Source of the DNA: an uncultured Prevotella sp.
Lineage (GTDB): Bacteria; Bacteroidota; Bacteroidia; Bacteroidales; Bacteroidaceae
Assembly: GCA_946614435.1 (NCBI GenBank)
Contig: CAMOGW010000003.1
Coordinates: 79,379-143,378 of the forward strand
DNA length: 64,000 nucleotides
Direction: 5' to 3'
The notes below the pieces were generated by a model. It was not told where the DNA came from and ran no database searches. It saw only the letters and a program-made list of their open reading frames with translations. Shown piece after piece: positions 43,690-51,354 of this stretch. Both the position numbers and the translations under genes were made by a program. Each line of letters begins with the position of its first letter. Position 1 is the first letter of the stretch.

Positions 43690-45612
43690 ATGGAAATAGC
43701 GAATAATTTTGCAAATTGGTACTTCACTAAGAAAGCATTGCCATACTGGTGTATCCTGCTTTTGGATGTTTTCATCACCTATTTCTCTTATTTCTTCACC
43801 TACATCCAGTTCCGCAGCATTGTAGAGCTGGGGGAAGACTTTACCTACGTGTTCCTGAATGCGTCGGTCTATATGATCTTCTACCTCATAGGCTTCCGCC
43901 TCTTGCGCACGTATTCGGGCATCTTCCGATACTCCTCGTTCGTTGACCTGCAGCGTGTGGGTATTGCTATGGCTATGGGTGCCGTGGTGGCCTATCTGAC
44001 GCATCATTTGCTCTTGGATGTCGATTTGTTCACCCATCTTCGTGGTCGCGAGATCATCGTTGCCTCTGTGTTGGCAACTTTGCTGATGTGGGTGGTCCGC
44101 ATGTCGGTGAAGACGGTCTATGACGTGTTCTACAATAGCCGGTACTCCAAGCGCACCTTTATCTATGGCATCCAGAACGGTGGCATCGGCATAGCCAAAC
44201 ACATTCGTAACGAGAAGCCCACGAAGTTCCAGCTGAAGGGCTTCATCACCGACGATCCGTCGTCGGACAGCTATATCCTGATGGGCGTCAAGGTCTATCA
44301 GCTCGACGACGAGCTCATTCCGCTCATGAAGAAGCAGGGCATTCAGGCCATCATCGTTTCGCCCTACCGCATGCGTGCATTCCGTAGAAACGTGAAGTTC
44401 CAGAACCAGCTGATTGATGCCGGCATCAGCATCTTCATCACCCAAGAGGAAAAAGACTGGGAGGCAGCCGAAGCCACGGAGGTGAAGGAGGTGAGCGTGG
44501 AAGACTTGCTGCCGCGCGACGAGATACAGGTTGACATGGAACTGGTGAAGAACCAGCTCGCCGGCAACTGCATCATGGTGACAGGATCGGCAGGCAGCAT
44601 AGGCAGTGAGATGGTGCGCCAGATTGCCAGCTACAATCCCTCGGAGCTCATCCTCGTTGACCAGGCCGAGACACCGCAGCACGACATACGCCTCATGATG
44701 CACGAGCGCTGGCCCGACATCAAGGCTGAGATCATCGTGTGCAGCATTTGCGAGAAGGCGCACATGGAGTATCTCTTCCAGAAGTACAGACCGCAGTACG
44801 TGTTCCATGCAGCTGCCTACAAGCACGTGCCCATGATGGAGGACAATCCGTCGGAGAGTGTCACCAATAATATAAATGGTACGAAGATCATTGCCGACCT
44901 GGCCGTGAAGTACGGCACGAAGAAGTTTGTGATGATTTCTACCGACAAGGCCGTGAACCCCACCAACGTGATGGGCTGCTCGAAGCGCATCTGTGAGATC
45001 TACGTGCAGTCGCTCAACAAGAAGCTGGACAGCGACCCCGCGCTCAAGGGCAACCACTGCCAGTTTGTGACCACCCGCTTCGGCAATGTGCTGGGTTCAA
45101 ACGGCTCGGTCATCCCCCTGTTCAAGGAGCAAATTAAGAAGGGCGGACCCGTCACGGTGACCGATCCGGGCATCATACGCTACTTCATGCTCATTCCCGA
45201 GGCATGCAAACTGGTGCTCGAGGCAGGCACGAAGGGTAATGGCGGCGAGATATTCGTGTTCGACATGGGCGAGCCCGTGAAGATTGTGGACCTGGCCAAG
45301 CGAATGATTCAGCTCAGCGGCTCGAAGAACGTGAAGATTGAATTTACAGGTCTGCGCCCGGGCGAGAAGCTCTACGAGGAGGTGCTCAACGAGAAGGAAT
45401 CGACCAAGCCCTCGTTCCACGAAAAAATCAGAATCGCCTCGGTGCGCGAGTACGACTACGATGAGGTGAGCGGTGCCATCGACGAGTTGCTGAAGGTTGC
45501 CTTGAGTTACGACAACATGGCCACTGTGAAGGAGATGAAATCCATCGTGCCCGAGTATAAGAGCAACAACTCCATCTATAGTCAGCTTGACTCTGAAAAT
45601 GGGGGGGGGTAA
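43690..45612 (+). CDS. Membrane-bound UDP-sugar 4,6-dehydratase, CapD/PglF-like
   Basis: 640 residues from MEIANNFANWYF (a TTG two codons earlier is possible). Four N-terminal membrane helices to about residue 150, then a CoA-binding-like Rossmann domain and the SDR domain with VTGSAGSIGSEMVRQIA (NAD-binding), HAAAYKHVPMMEDNP and STDKAVNPTNVMGCSKR. In that last motif Met replaces the usual catalytic Tyr, as in PglF/WbpM-type dehydratases. It converts UDP-GlcNAc to a 4-keto-6-deoxy sugar. The last three codons are Gly, encoded by a G9 tract directly before the stop. Length normal. Confidence 0.94.
   Translation: MEIANNFANWYFTKKALPYWCILLLDVFITYFSYFFTYIQFRSIVELGEDFTYVFLNASVYMIFYLIGFRLLRTYSGIFRYSSFVDLQRVGIAMAMGAVVAYLTHHLLLDVDLFTHLRGREIIVASVLATLLMWVVRMSVKTVYDVFYNSRYSKRTFIYGIQNGGIGIAKHIRNEKPTKFQLKGFITDDPSSDSYILMGVKVYQLDDELIPLMKKQGIQAIIVSPYRMRAFRRNVKFQNQLIDAGISIFITQEEKDWEAAEATEVKEVSVEDLLPRDEIQVDMELVKNQLAGNCIMVTGSAGSIGSEMVRQIASYNPSELILVDQAETPQHDIRLMMHERWPDIKAEIIVCSICEKAHMEYLFQKYRPQYVFHAAAYKHVPMMEDNPSESVTNNINGTKIIADLAVKYGTKKFVMISTDKAVNPTNVMGCSKRICEIYVQSLNKKLDSDPALKGNHCQFVTTRFGNVLGSNGSVIPLFKEQIKKGGPVTVTDPGIIRYFMLIPEACKLVLEAGTKGNGGEIFVFDMGEPVKIVDLAKRMIQLSGSKNVKIEFTGLRPGEKLYEEVLNEKESTKPSFHEKIRIASVREYDYDEVSGAIDELLKVALSYDNMATVKEMKSIVPEYKSNNSIYSQLDSENGGG
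45601..45609 (+). repeat. Homopolymeric G9 tract before the stop codon
   Basis: Nine consecutive G encode the last three residues (GGG) of the CapD-like protein. A one-base slip would read through the TAA and change the C-terminus. Confidence 0.7.
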
Positions 45613-45693
45613 ACTTAAACAGCAATAAACCGCAGAAATCGTAAATGAAAATGTGAAAGGTCGCTCTTCAGCGGCGGCTTGAAACAGCAATAT

Positions 45694-45732
45694 AGGGATT
45701 TTCCTCTTTTCGTTTAGGGAAAATCCCTTTTC
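45694..45732 (+). terminator. Terminator after the CapD/PglF-like gene
   Basis: AGGGATTTTCC / GGAAAATCCCT stem with a 12-base loop, followed by ttttccttttg. Confidence 0.75.
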
Positions 45733-45750
45733 CTTTTGTCTTTTTCGGCC

Positions 45751-45759
45751 TACCTTTGC
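45751..45759 (+). promoter_or_regulatory. -7 element of the Ser/Arg-rich protein gene
   Basis: TACCTTTGC, 48 bp before the start codon. Confidence 0.6.
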
Positions 45760-45807
45760 CAGCAGAAACAAAAAGAAAATTGTCGAACCGCTAAAAACTT
45801 TACGATT

Positions 45808-46863
45808 ATGAAGAAAGTAATACTTACCCTGATAGCAGTAATGGCCATGACCCTTCAGGCAAGTGCCATGAGTTACGAGCAGGCCCGCCGCGAAGCCTTG
45901 TTCCTGACGGACAAGATGGCCTATGAGCTGAACCTCTCGGATGCCCAGTACGAAGCTGCCTATGAGATAAATCTCGACTATCTGATGGGAGTGACGGGAC
46001 GACACGACGTGTTCGGGGCCTACTGGGAGCGCCGCAATGCCGATCTCAACTACATTCTCTATAGCTGGCAGTGGGACCTCTACCGCGCAGCCACCTATTT
46101 CTTCCGCCCCCTCTGTTGGGAGGCAGGCTACTGGCACTTCCGCGTCTATGCCCGCTATCCGCATCGCGACTATTACTACTTCGGTCGGCCACACTTCTAC
46201 GCCTCCTATCGTGGCGGTCACAGCTGGCACATGAACGGCGGGCGCAGCTATTATCGGCACCACCACCATGACTACCGTCCTCACGCTCATCGCGACCACC
46301 ACTTCGGCATGCGCGACGGTTGGAACCGTGGCGACTATCGTTCGAACAATCATGGCAACAGTTCCACCCGCATCACGGGGCGCAGCAGCGCAGGTACGCA
46401 TAATCACGGAATCGCCCATCAAGGCAATGCAGGCAGGAGCCTGACTGACGGACGCGAACGTCACACCTCTCCTCGTTCGGTCGCAGGCTCTTCGGAGTCT
46501 CGCGGCTCTTCCTACTCGCTGGGCCGGAGATCAGGTATCTCATATAGCCGAAGCGCAAGTGCTGCAAGCGACAGAGGTTCAAGTGCTGCAAACGACAGAG
46601 GTTCAAGCGTTTCTTACGGCAGAAGTTCAGGCATCTCTTACGGCAGAAGTGCCGGAGCCTCGGTCAGCCGGAGTGCCGGGGCATCGCTTAGCCGGAGCAA
46701 CAGTTTCTCAAGCAGCACGCGCTCAACATCTGTTGGCAGTCGTTCGGCTGGCATGAGCCGTTCCTCGGCTGGTAGCCATTCTTCGGGCATGAATCGCTCC
46801 TCGGCTGGCAGCCATTCAGGCGGAAGCCACATAGGAGGAGGCCGCTCGGGCGGACGTCGCTAA
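45808..46863 (+). CDS. Secreted protein with basic Ser/Gly/Arg-rich repetitive tail
   Basis: 351 residues from MKKVILTLIAVMAMTLQASA, a clear signal peptide. Residues 25-130 are a compact, aromatic-rich domain (YEQARREALFLTDKMAYELN, WERRNADLNYILYSWQWDLY). A His/Tyr/Arg-rich stretch follows (HHHHDYRPHAHRDHH). From about residue 190 the sequence is low complexity: SRSA, GRSSGISYGRSAG and SSAGSHSSGMNRSSAGSHSG repeats. The tail is strongly basic. The first domain resembles DUF3300-like or nickel/copper-resistance-like periplasmic proteins in style, but no family was identified. It is transcribed alone and converges with lacI with no gap. Confidence 0.75.
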   Translation: MKKVILTLIAVMAMTLQASAMSYEQARREALFLTDKMAYELNLSDAQYEAAYEINLDYLMGVTGRHDVFGAYWERRNADLNYILYSWQWDLYRAATYFFRPLCWEAGYWHFRVYARYPHRDYYYFGRPHFYASYRGGHSWHMNGGRSYYRHHHHDYRPHAHRDHHFGMRDGWNRGDYRSNNHGNSSTRITGRSSAGTHNHGIAHQGNAGRSLTDGRERHTSPRSVAGSSESRGSSYSLGRRSGISYSRSASAASDRGSSAANDRGSSVSYGRSSGISYGRSAGASVSRSAGASLSRSNSFSSSTRSTSVGSRSAGMSRSSAGSHSSGMNRSSAGSHSGGSHIGGGRSGGRR

Positions 46864-47880
46864 CTAAGCGTGCTTAGCCGAAGTTTCTCTGATGATGATT
46901 TTCTGCGGAACTATTTCCCGATACACCTTGGTGTCGCCGGCAATGTGGCGCAACAAGAGCTGACAGGCAGTCTGGCCCATGAGGCCAGACTGGTCTTCTA
47001 TGGCTGAGAGTCGGGGAGTGACGTAGCTGGCATGCTGGTCGTCGGTGAAGCCGATGAGCGCCACGTCGTCGGGTATGCGTAGCTGTAGCTGCTTGATGGC
47101 GGTGAAGGCAGCAAAAGTAATGATGTCGTTGAAAGCGAGAATCGCATCGGGCCGGTTCTCGCTTTGCAGCATCTGGAGGGCAGCCTGCAGCGCCACGTCG
47201 TAGTCTATACGGTCGCACACCACGAGGCTGCGGTCAATGGGGATGCGGTTCTCGCGCAGCGCTTCCAGATAGCCGTGCTTGCGTCGGCGCACCATGTCTA
47301 AGTGGTTGGGCCCGCCTATGAAGGCTATTCGTCGCGAACCAGTGTCTATCAGGTGCTGAGTGGCCTGCTGGGCAGCTTCGTCGCCATTGGCGGTGACGCA
47401 GGAGAACTGCTCTGACAGGCAAGTGCGTCCGAAGAATACGAGGGGGATGCCCATCTTTGAGATTGTCTCGAAGTGGCTGTAGTCGGTCGTGTCCTGAGCC
47501 AGACAGGCAATGATGCCCTCAACGTGCAGGCTGTTGAAGTTGTCGATGGCGCGCGTCTCGTCTTCTTGCGACTCATGGCTGTTGGCACTGATCACGCTGT
47601 AGCCAGCCTTTCGCGCCTCGGTCTCAATGCCGTCGAGCACGGCGGCATAGTAGTGTGTCACCAGGTTGGGCACCACCACGCCAATGATTCTCGGAGCCTC
47701 GCTGCGCAGGCTCTGTGCGAAGGGGTTGGGTCTGTAGTTCAGTTTCTTGGCCAGTGCCTTCACCTTTTCCTGCATCTCCTTTCCTATCTCAGGACTGCTG
47801 TGCAGGGCTCTGCTCACGGTAGCAATGCTTACGCCTAACTGTTCGGCCAGGTCTTTCAGTGAAATTCTGTGTTGAGCCAT
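46864..47880 (-). CDS. LacI family transcriptional regulator
   Basis: 338 residues. N-terminal helix-turn-helix ISLKDLAEQLGVSIATVSRA and hinge KLNYRPNPFAQSLRS, then a periplasmic-binding-protein-like effector domain (IIGVVVPNLVTHYYAAVLDG, RIAFIGGPNHLDMVRRRKHG, PDAILAFNDIITFAAF). It probably responds to a sugar. No catabolic gene is adjacent. A 14-bp palindromic operator overlaps its own promoter (47919-47958), pointing to autoregulation. Confidence 0.95.
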   Translation of the reverse strand: MAQHRISLKDLAEQLGVSIATVSRALHSSPEIGKEMQEKVKALAKKLNYRPNPFAQSLRSEAPRIIGVVVPNLVTHYYAAVLDGIETEARKAGYSVISANSHESQEDETRAIDNFNSLHVEGIIACLAQDTTDYSHFETISKMGIPLVFFGRTCLSEQFSCVTANGDEAAQQATQHLIDTGSRRIAFIGGPNHLDMVRRRKHGYLEALRENRIPIDRSLVVCDRIDYDVALQAALQMLQSENRPDAILAFNDIITFAAFTAIKQLQLRIPDDVALIGFTDDQHASYVTPRLSAIEDQSGLMGQTACQLLLRHIAGDTKVYREIVPQKIIIRETSAKHA

Positions 47881-47918
47881 GTCTGTGTGGTATTTGTTCT
47901 GTTTTTTTTAGGTTTTGG

Positions 47919-47958
47919 CAAAAATACGCAAAATCATTCTATTTCGCAAACGATTACG
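47919..47958 (-). promoter_or_regulatory. lacI-family gene promoter with overlapping operator
   Basis: On the minus strand TTTG (47947-47950) and TATTTTTGC (47919-47927) are 19 bp apart. The -33 box lies inside CGCAAACGATTACG (47945-47958), which fits the symmetric LacI-family operator form CGnAAnCGnTTnCG. Binding would block the promoter. Confidence 0.7.
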
Positions 47959-48003
47959 TGGTTTTTTTACAATTAATCCATTGTGGCTTCGAAAGATGTG
48001 CTT

Positions 48004-48108
48004 ATCTTTGCAACACAAAAATACCTATGAATGAGTAATGAATAGTTGATAATAAGTTAGTTAGAAAGTAAGGACCGAGACTGTCGTGACGACACTCTCG
48101 GCCTTTTT
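48004..48108 (+). ncRNA. Candidate small RNA with own promoter and terminator
   Basis: TATCTTTGC at 48004-48012 is followed, with no usable reading frame, by a strong terminator at 48074-48108. The terminator stem is CCGAGA/TCTCGG plus TGTCG/CGACA around a TGA loop, then TTTTT. The transcript would be about 90 nt. No match to a known RNA was recognised. It could also be a divergent leader with no gene left. Confidence 0.5.
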
Positions 48109-48154
48109 GTTATGCCAGCATTTTTAAAGGGGGCTGCAAAAAATGAAATTTTTT

Positions 48155-48290
48155 TGTAAAGGACGGGTTCTTTTAAAAAGCAGTGCTGTAAAAGGACGGT
48201 TCTTTTAAAGGACGGTTGCTATAAAGGATGGGTTCTTTTAAAGGACGGTTGCTGTAAAGAACGGTTCTGTAAAAGACGGGTTCTGTAAAA
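48155..48290. repeat. Imperfect tandem repeat, 14-19 bp units
   Basis: About eight units of the type taaaggacggttcttttaa or taaaggacggttgctg, between the small RNA candidate and the tRNA. Units vary in length and have no unique spacers. It ends in a G8 run at 48295-48302. Confidence 0.75.
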
Positions 48291-48309
48291 AAATGGGGGG
48301 GGATGCTTG

Positions 48310-48383
48310 AGCCTCTTGTCGGATTCGAACCAACGACCCCGAGATTACAAATCACGTGCTCTGGCCAACTGAGCTAAAGAGGC
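48310..48383 (-). tRNA. tRNA-Thr (anticodon TGT)
   Basis: Cloverleaf with acceptor stem GCCTCTT/AAGAGGC, D-arm GCTCAGTTGGCCAGAGC, anticodon loop TTTGTAA (TGT) and T-arm GTTGGTTCGAATCCGAC. The anticodon stem CGTGA/TCTCG has one T-T mismatch. CCA is not encoded. Lies 5 bp downstream of the SRP RNA on the same strand and is probably processed from the same transcript. Confidence 0.93.
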
Positions 48384-48388
48384 GGGGT

Positions 48389-48484
48389 GGGCAAGCGGTC
48401 TGCATCGCACCGCTACAACCAAGTACCTTTGCTACGTTCCCGTCCTGGAGGATTCCGAGGGAGCTGGTCGTACAGGACTTGCCC
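48389..48484 (-). ncRNA. ffs: Signal recognition particle RNA (4.5S type)
   Basis: About 96 nt. The ends GGGCAAGTCC and CCGCTTGCCC pair as the terminal stem. The apical domain IV has CCAGGACGGGAACGTAGCA, matching the conserved AGG...GGAA...AGCA that binds Ffh. With Ffh it targets membrane proteins to the translocon. Confidence 0.9.
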
Positions 48485-48504
48485 ATGTTTCGAGTTTTGC
48501 GGGT

Positions 48505-48513
48505 GCAAAGGTA
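48505..48513 (-). promoter_or_regulatory. -7 element of ffs / tRNA-Thr promoter
   Basis: Minus-strand TACCTTTGC, 21 bp upstream of the SRP RNA 5' end. Confidence 0.65.
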
Positions 48514-48608
48514 ATAAAAAAAAAGATAATTGTGGATGGAGTCCTGTAAATTATTTCATTTTTAACTTATTTTTATACCCATCCAATGCTAATCTAATAT
48601 AAATTGCG

Positions 48609-48617
48609 TAATTTTGC
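48609..48617 (+). promoter_or_regulatory. -7 element of DUF4199 gene
   Basis: TAATTTTGC, 26 bp before the ATG at 48644. Confidence 0.6.
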
Positions 48618-48643
48618 ATCGAATTAATATACATTTCTTTTCA

Positions 48644-49186
48644 ATGACTTCGGCAGAACGTGTGCAACTGGATGCTTTCGCCCGTGTAGATGGAGCGATG
48701 CTGTCCTTGCTGTGGATAGGCAGCTTTGCCTGCTATATATTAGGACTCTCAAACGATGGGCTGGGGCTGGCTGCCATCATGTTGGCGGTGGCTTCGCCTT
48801 TTTTCGTGGCCCGCAGACTGCGCCATTTCCGTGACTATGCGCGTGAGGGCACCATCTCCTTCCTTCGGGGCTGGGCCTACGTCGTCATGGTCTTCTTCTA
48901 TGCCGGCGTGCTGTTCGCCCTGGCCCAGTATGCCTATTTTGCCTATCTGGATCATGGCTATTTAGCCTCGGTCATCACCCGTGTGGCACAGACGGCTGAG
49001 TTCAATGAGATCATGAAGCAGTATGGCACTCAGGGCACCTTCCAGCAGATGCTGGTCGAGTTCCAGCACGTGCGCCCCATCGACTTTGCCCTTCAGGGGC
49101 TCAGCACGAACATCATGGTGGGCATCATGCTCGGGCTGCCCATTGCGGCACTCCTGCGCACGAAGCCGGGCAGGGCGAAGCAGTGA
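48644..49186 (+). CDS. DUF4199-like membrane protein
   Basis: 180 residues from MTSAERVQLDAFARV. The in-frame start further upstream overlaps the promoter region. Four membrane helices (SLLWIGSFACYILGL, GLGLAAIMLAVASPFFVA, WAYVVMVFFYAGVLFALAQY, STNIMVGIMLGLPIAALLR) with a helical loop between the third and fourth, the usual DUF4199 layout. Function unknown. In Bacteroidota this gene commonly precedes the GT2 gene that follows here by 48 bp. Confidence 0.8.
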   Translation: MTSAERVQLDAFARVDGAMLSLLWIGSFACYILGLSNDGLGLAAIMLAVASPFFVARRLRHFRDYAREGTISFLRGWAYVVMVFFYAGVLFALAQYAYFAYLDHGYLASVITRVAQTAEFNEIMKQYGTQGTFQQMLVEFQHVRPIDFALQGLSTNIMVGIMLGLPIAALLRTKPGRAKQ

Positions 49187-49234
49187 TTCCACCTCTTATA
49201 CATCATTCTGAACATAAAATAAAAACAAAGCATC

Positions 49235-50188
49235 ATGGATATATCAGTAGTAATACCCCTTTACAACGAAGAAGAGTCGATAGGCGAGCTCTACAAGTGG
49301 ATAGAGCGCGTGATGGACGAGCACCACTTCACCTATGAGGTGATTTTCATCAGCGACGGCTCCACCGACCGCTCCTGGCCCATCATCTGCGAGCTGAAGG
49401 AGAAGTCGGAGCACGTGCACGGCATCAAGTTCCGCCGCAACTATGGCAAGAGCCCGGCGCTCTACTGCGGCTTTGCCAAGGCGCAGGGCGATGTGGTGGT
49501 GACGATGGATGCCGACCTGCAGGACTCGCCCGACGAGATACCCGAGCTCTACCGCATGATTAAGGAAGATGGCTACGACCTCGTGTCGGGCTACAAGCAG
49601 AAACGCTACGACCCGCTGTCGAAGACCCTGCCCACCAAGCTCTTCAATGCCACTGCCCGCAAGGTGAGCGGCATCAAGAACCTGCACGACTTCAACTGCG
49701 GTCTGAAGGCATATCGGCTGGACGTGGTGAAGAACATCGAGGTCTATGGCGAGATGCACCGATATATTCCCTATCTGGCCAAGAATGCCGGCTTCGAGCG
49801 CATTGGCGAGAAAGTGGTGCAGCATCAGGCCCGCAAGTACGGCGAGTCGAAGTTCATGGGGTGGAACCGCTTCGTCAACGGCTATCTCGACCTTATCACC
49901 CTGTGGTTCCTCAGTACCTTTGGCAAGAAGCCCATGCACGTGTTCGGCTTCTTGGGCTCGGTGATGTTCTTCATCGGATTCATGGCAGCCTTCGTGATAG
50001 GTGCCGACAAGCTGTGGTGCCTGGCCAACAACATTCCGCAGCGATTAGTGACCAACTCACCTTATTTTTATATAGCCCTCACCATGATGATGATAGGCAC
50101 GCAGCTGTTCCTCACCGGCTTCATAGGCGACCTGATCAGCCGCTCGTCGGTCAATCGCAACGATTATCAGGTGGAGCGCGAAATTTAG
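49235..50188 (+). CDS. GT2 glycosyltransferase with two C-terminal membrane helices (DPM1/GtrB-like)
   Basis: 317 residues. ISVVIPLYNEEESIGELYKW, VIFISDGSTDRSW, KFRRNYGKSPALYCGFAKAQ and VVTMDADLQDSPDEIPELY (DADLQD) are the polyprenyl-phosphate glycosyltransferase signature. Two helices at about 235-300 (VFGFLGSVMFFIGFMAAFVI and FYIALTMMMIGTQLFLTGFI) match GtrB/ArnC-like enzymes. It probably loads a sugar onto undecaprenyl phosphate for envelope modification. Not part of the capsule locus. Confidence 0.92.
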   Translation: MDISVVIPLYNEEESIGELYKWIERVMDEHHFTYEVIFISDGSTDRSWPIICELKEKSEHVHGIKFRRNYGKSPALYCGFAKAQGDVVVTMDADLQDSPDEIPELYRMIKEDGYDLVSGYKQKRYDPLSKTLPTKLFNATARKVSGIKNLHDFNCGLKAYRLDVVKNIEVYGEMHRYIPYLAKNAGFERIGEKVVQHQARKYGESKFMGWNRFVNGYLDLITLWFLSTFGKKPMHVFGFLGSVMFFIGFMAAFVIGADKLWCLANNIPQRLVTNSPYFYIALTMMMIGTQLFLTGFIGDLISRSSVNRNDYQVEREI

Positions 50189-50231
50189 GTGGAGGACAGG
50201 AAAAAGAAGAATGACGATTCACACCGAACGA

Positions 50232-50705
50232 ATGAAACATAAGAAGTCAATTCTCAGCTTGCTCGTACTGCTGCTGCTCGTTGTGACGGCCTGCTCGTCC
50301 ATCGAGTGCCCGGTGCAGAACAAGGTGGCTTCGTGCTATGAGATCAACGGGGGCGTTTTTGCCGACACGCTGACCGTCAGCACCCTGCGGCAGGATGGCA
50401 AGGACACCGTGCTGCTGAGCTATGGCGTGGGGCTGGCCTCCTTCCAGCTGCCCCTCAGCTTCAATCAGCCCGTCGATGTGCTGCTGTTCCGCAGAGAGCA
50501 CCTCAACGTCACCGACACGGTGTGGGTGGAGAAAGACGATCAGCCCCACTTTGAGTCGGTGGACTGCGGCGTCACCTACTTCCATACGCTCAAGTCGGTG
50601 CGCTACACCAAGTTGGGCATTGACAGTATAGCGATTCTTAAAACCACTGTAGATTATGACCTTACGGCATCGCATCTGCGCATCTATTTCAAGGCTGACA
50701 GTTAG
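50232..50705 (+). CDS. DUF6452-like lipoprotein
   Basis: 157 residues from MKHKKSILSLLVLLLLVVTA with lipobox VTAC. A small beta-rich domain with four more Cys (IECPVQNKVASCYEI, VDCGVTYFH). Function unknown. It overlaps the next gene, another secreted protein, by 50 bp, so the two are translated together. Confidence 0.75.
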   Translation: MKHKKSILSLLVLLLLVVTACSSIECPVQNKVASCYEINGGVFADTLTVSTLRQDGKDTVLLSYGVGLASFQLPLSFNQPVDVLLFRREHLNVTDTVWVEKDDQPHFESVDCGVTYFHTLKSVRYTKLGIDSIAILKTTVDYDLTASHLRIYFKADS

Positions 50706-51348
50706 CCTGCTGTTGCTTGTGGCCTTTGCCGCACAGGGTCGTGCCCAGCTGTCGCTGAAGTACGAGCGTGACAGCGTGCCCCTGTTCTGCGGCGTAGCCA
50801 TTTCTGCTGACCTGGCCGGACTGGCTCAGAAGCTGCTAGGATCATACGGACAGTATGAGGCGGCTGTGCGCGTGAATCTGCACGACCAGTTCTTCCCCAT
50901 CGTGGAGCTGGGCATAGGCGAGGCCAACCATCAAGACGATGCGGTCACGGGCATCTGCTATCACACGCGGGCACCTTACTTCCGCGTGGGCGGCGATGTC
51001 AACATCATGTTCAAGAAGCACACGGGCAACCGCGTGTTCTTCGGCATCAGATACGGCTTCACCAGCCACACACCGCACATCACGCGCCCCGGACTGAAAG
51101 ACCCCGTGTGGCGAGGCGACGTGGACTACGACATCAGTGGCATGCGCTTCGCCCAGCATTGGGGCGAGGTGATCTTCGGCCTCGATGCCCGCGTCTATGG
51201 TCCCGTTCATCTGGGATGGACCGGGCGCTACCGCTTCCGCCTGTCGCATAACGACGAGGGCATAGGCAAGGCGTGGTATGTGCCAGGCTACGGACTACAG
51301 AACAGTTCGGTGCTGGGCTATAACTTCTACATTGCATTCGAAATTTAA
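50656..51348 (+). CDS. DUF6048-like outer-membrane beta-barrel protein
   Basis: 230 residues. Signal peptide ISRLTVSLLLLVAFAAQGRA with cleavage before QLSLKY. Alternating strands (YEAAVRVNLHDQFFPIVELG, YFRVGGDVNIMF, VFFGIRYGFTS, LGWTGRYRFRLS) and a C-terminal FYIAFEI support a small barrel in the outer membrane. Starts within the previous gene (50-bp overlap). No known substrate. Confidence 0.75.
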   Translation: MTLRHRICASISRLTVSLLLLVAFAAQGRAQLSLKYERDSVPLFCGVAISADLAGLAQKLLGSYGQYEAAVRVNLHDQFFPIVELGIGEANHQDDAVTGICYHTRAPYFRVGGDVNIMFKKHTGNRVFFGIRYGFTSHTPHITRPGLKDPVWRGDVDYDISGMRFAQHWGEVIFGLDARVYGPVHLGWTGRYRFRLSHNDEGIGKAWYVPGYGLQNSSVLGYNFYIAFEI

Positions 51349-51354
51349 GGCGAT

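Noticed and set aside
43441..45057. A 538-codon minus-strand frame opposite the CapD/PglF-like gene
   Set aside because: Rich in His, Val and Leu as expected of an antisense shadow. The plus strand has clear dehydratase motifs.
45097..46464. A 455-codon minus-strand frame spanning the end of the dehydratase gene and the Ser/Arg protein
   Set aside because: Crosses a terminator and a promoter on the other strand and shows no domain.
48155..48290. Possible CRISPR-like array
   Set aside because: Units are adjacent with no unique spacers of constant length, and no cas genes are present.
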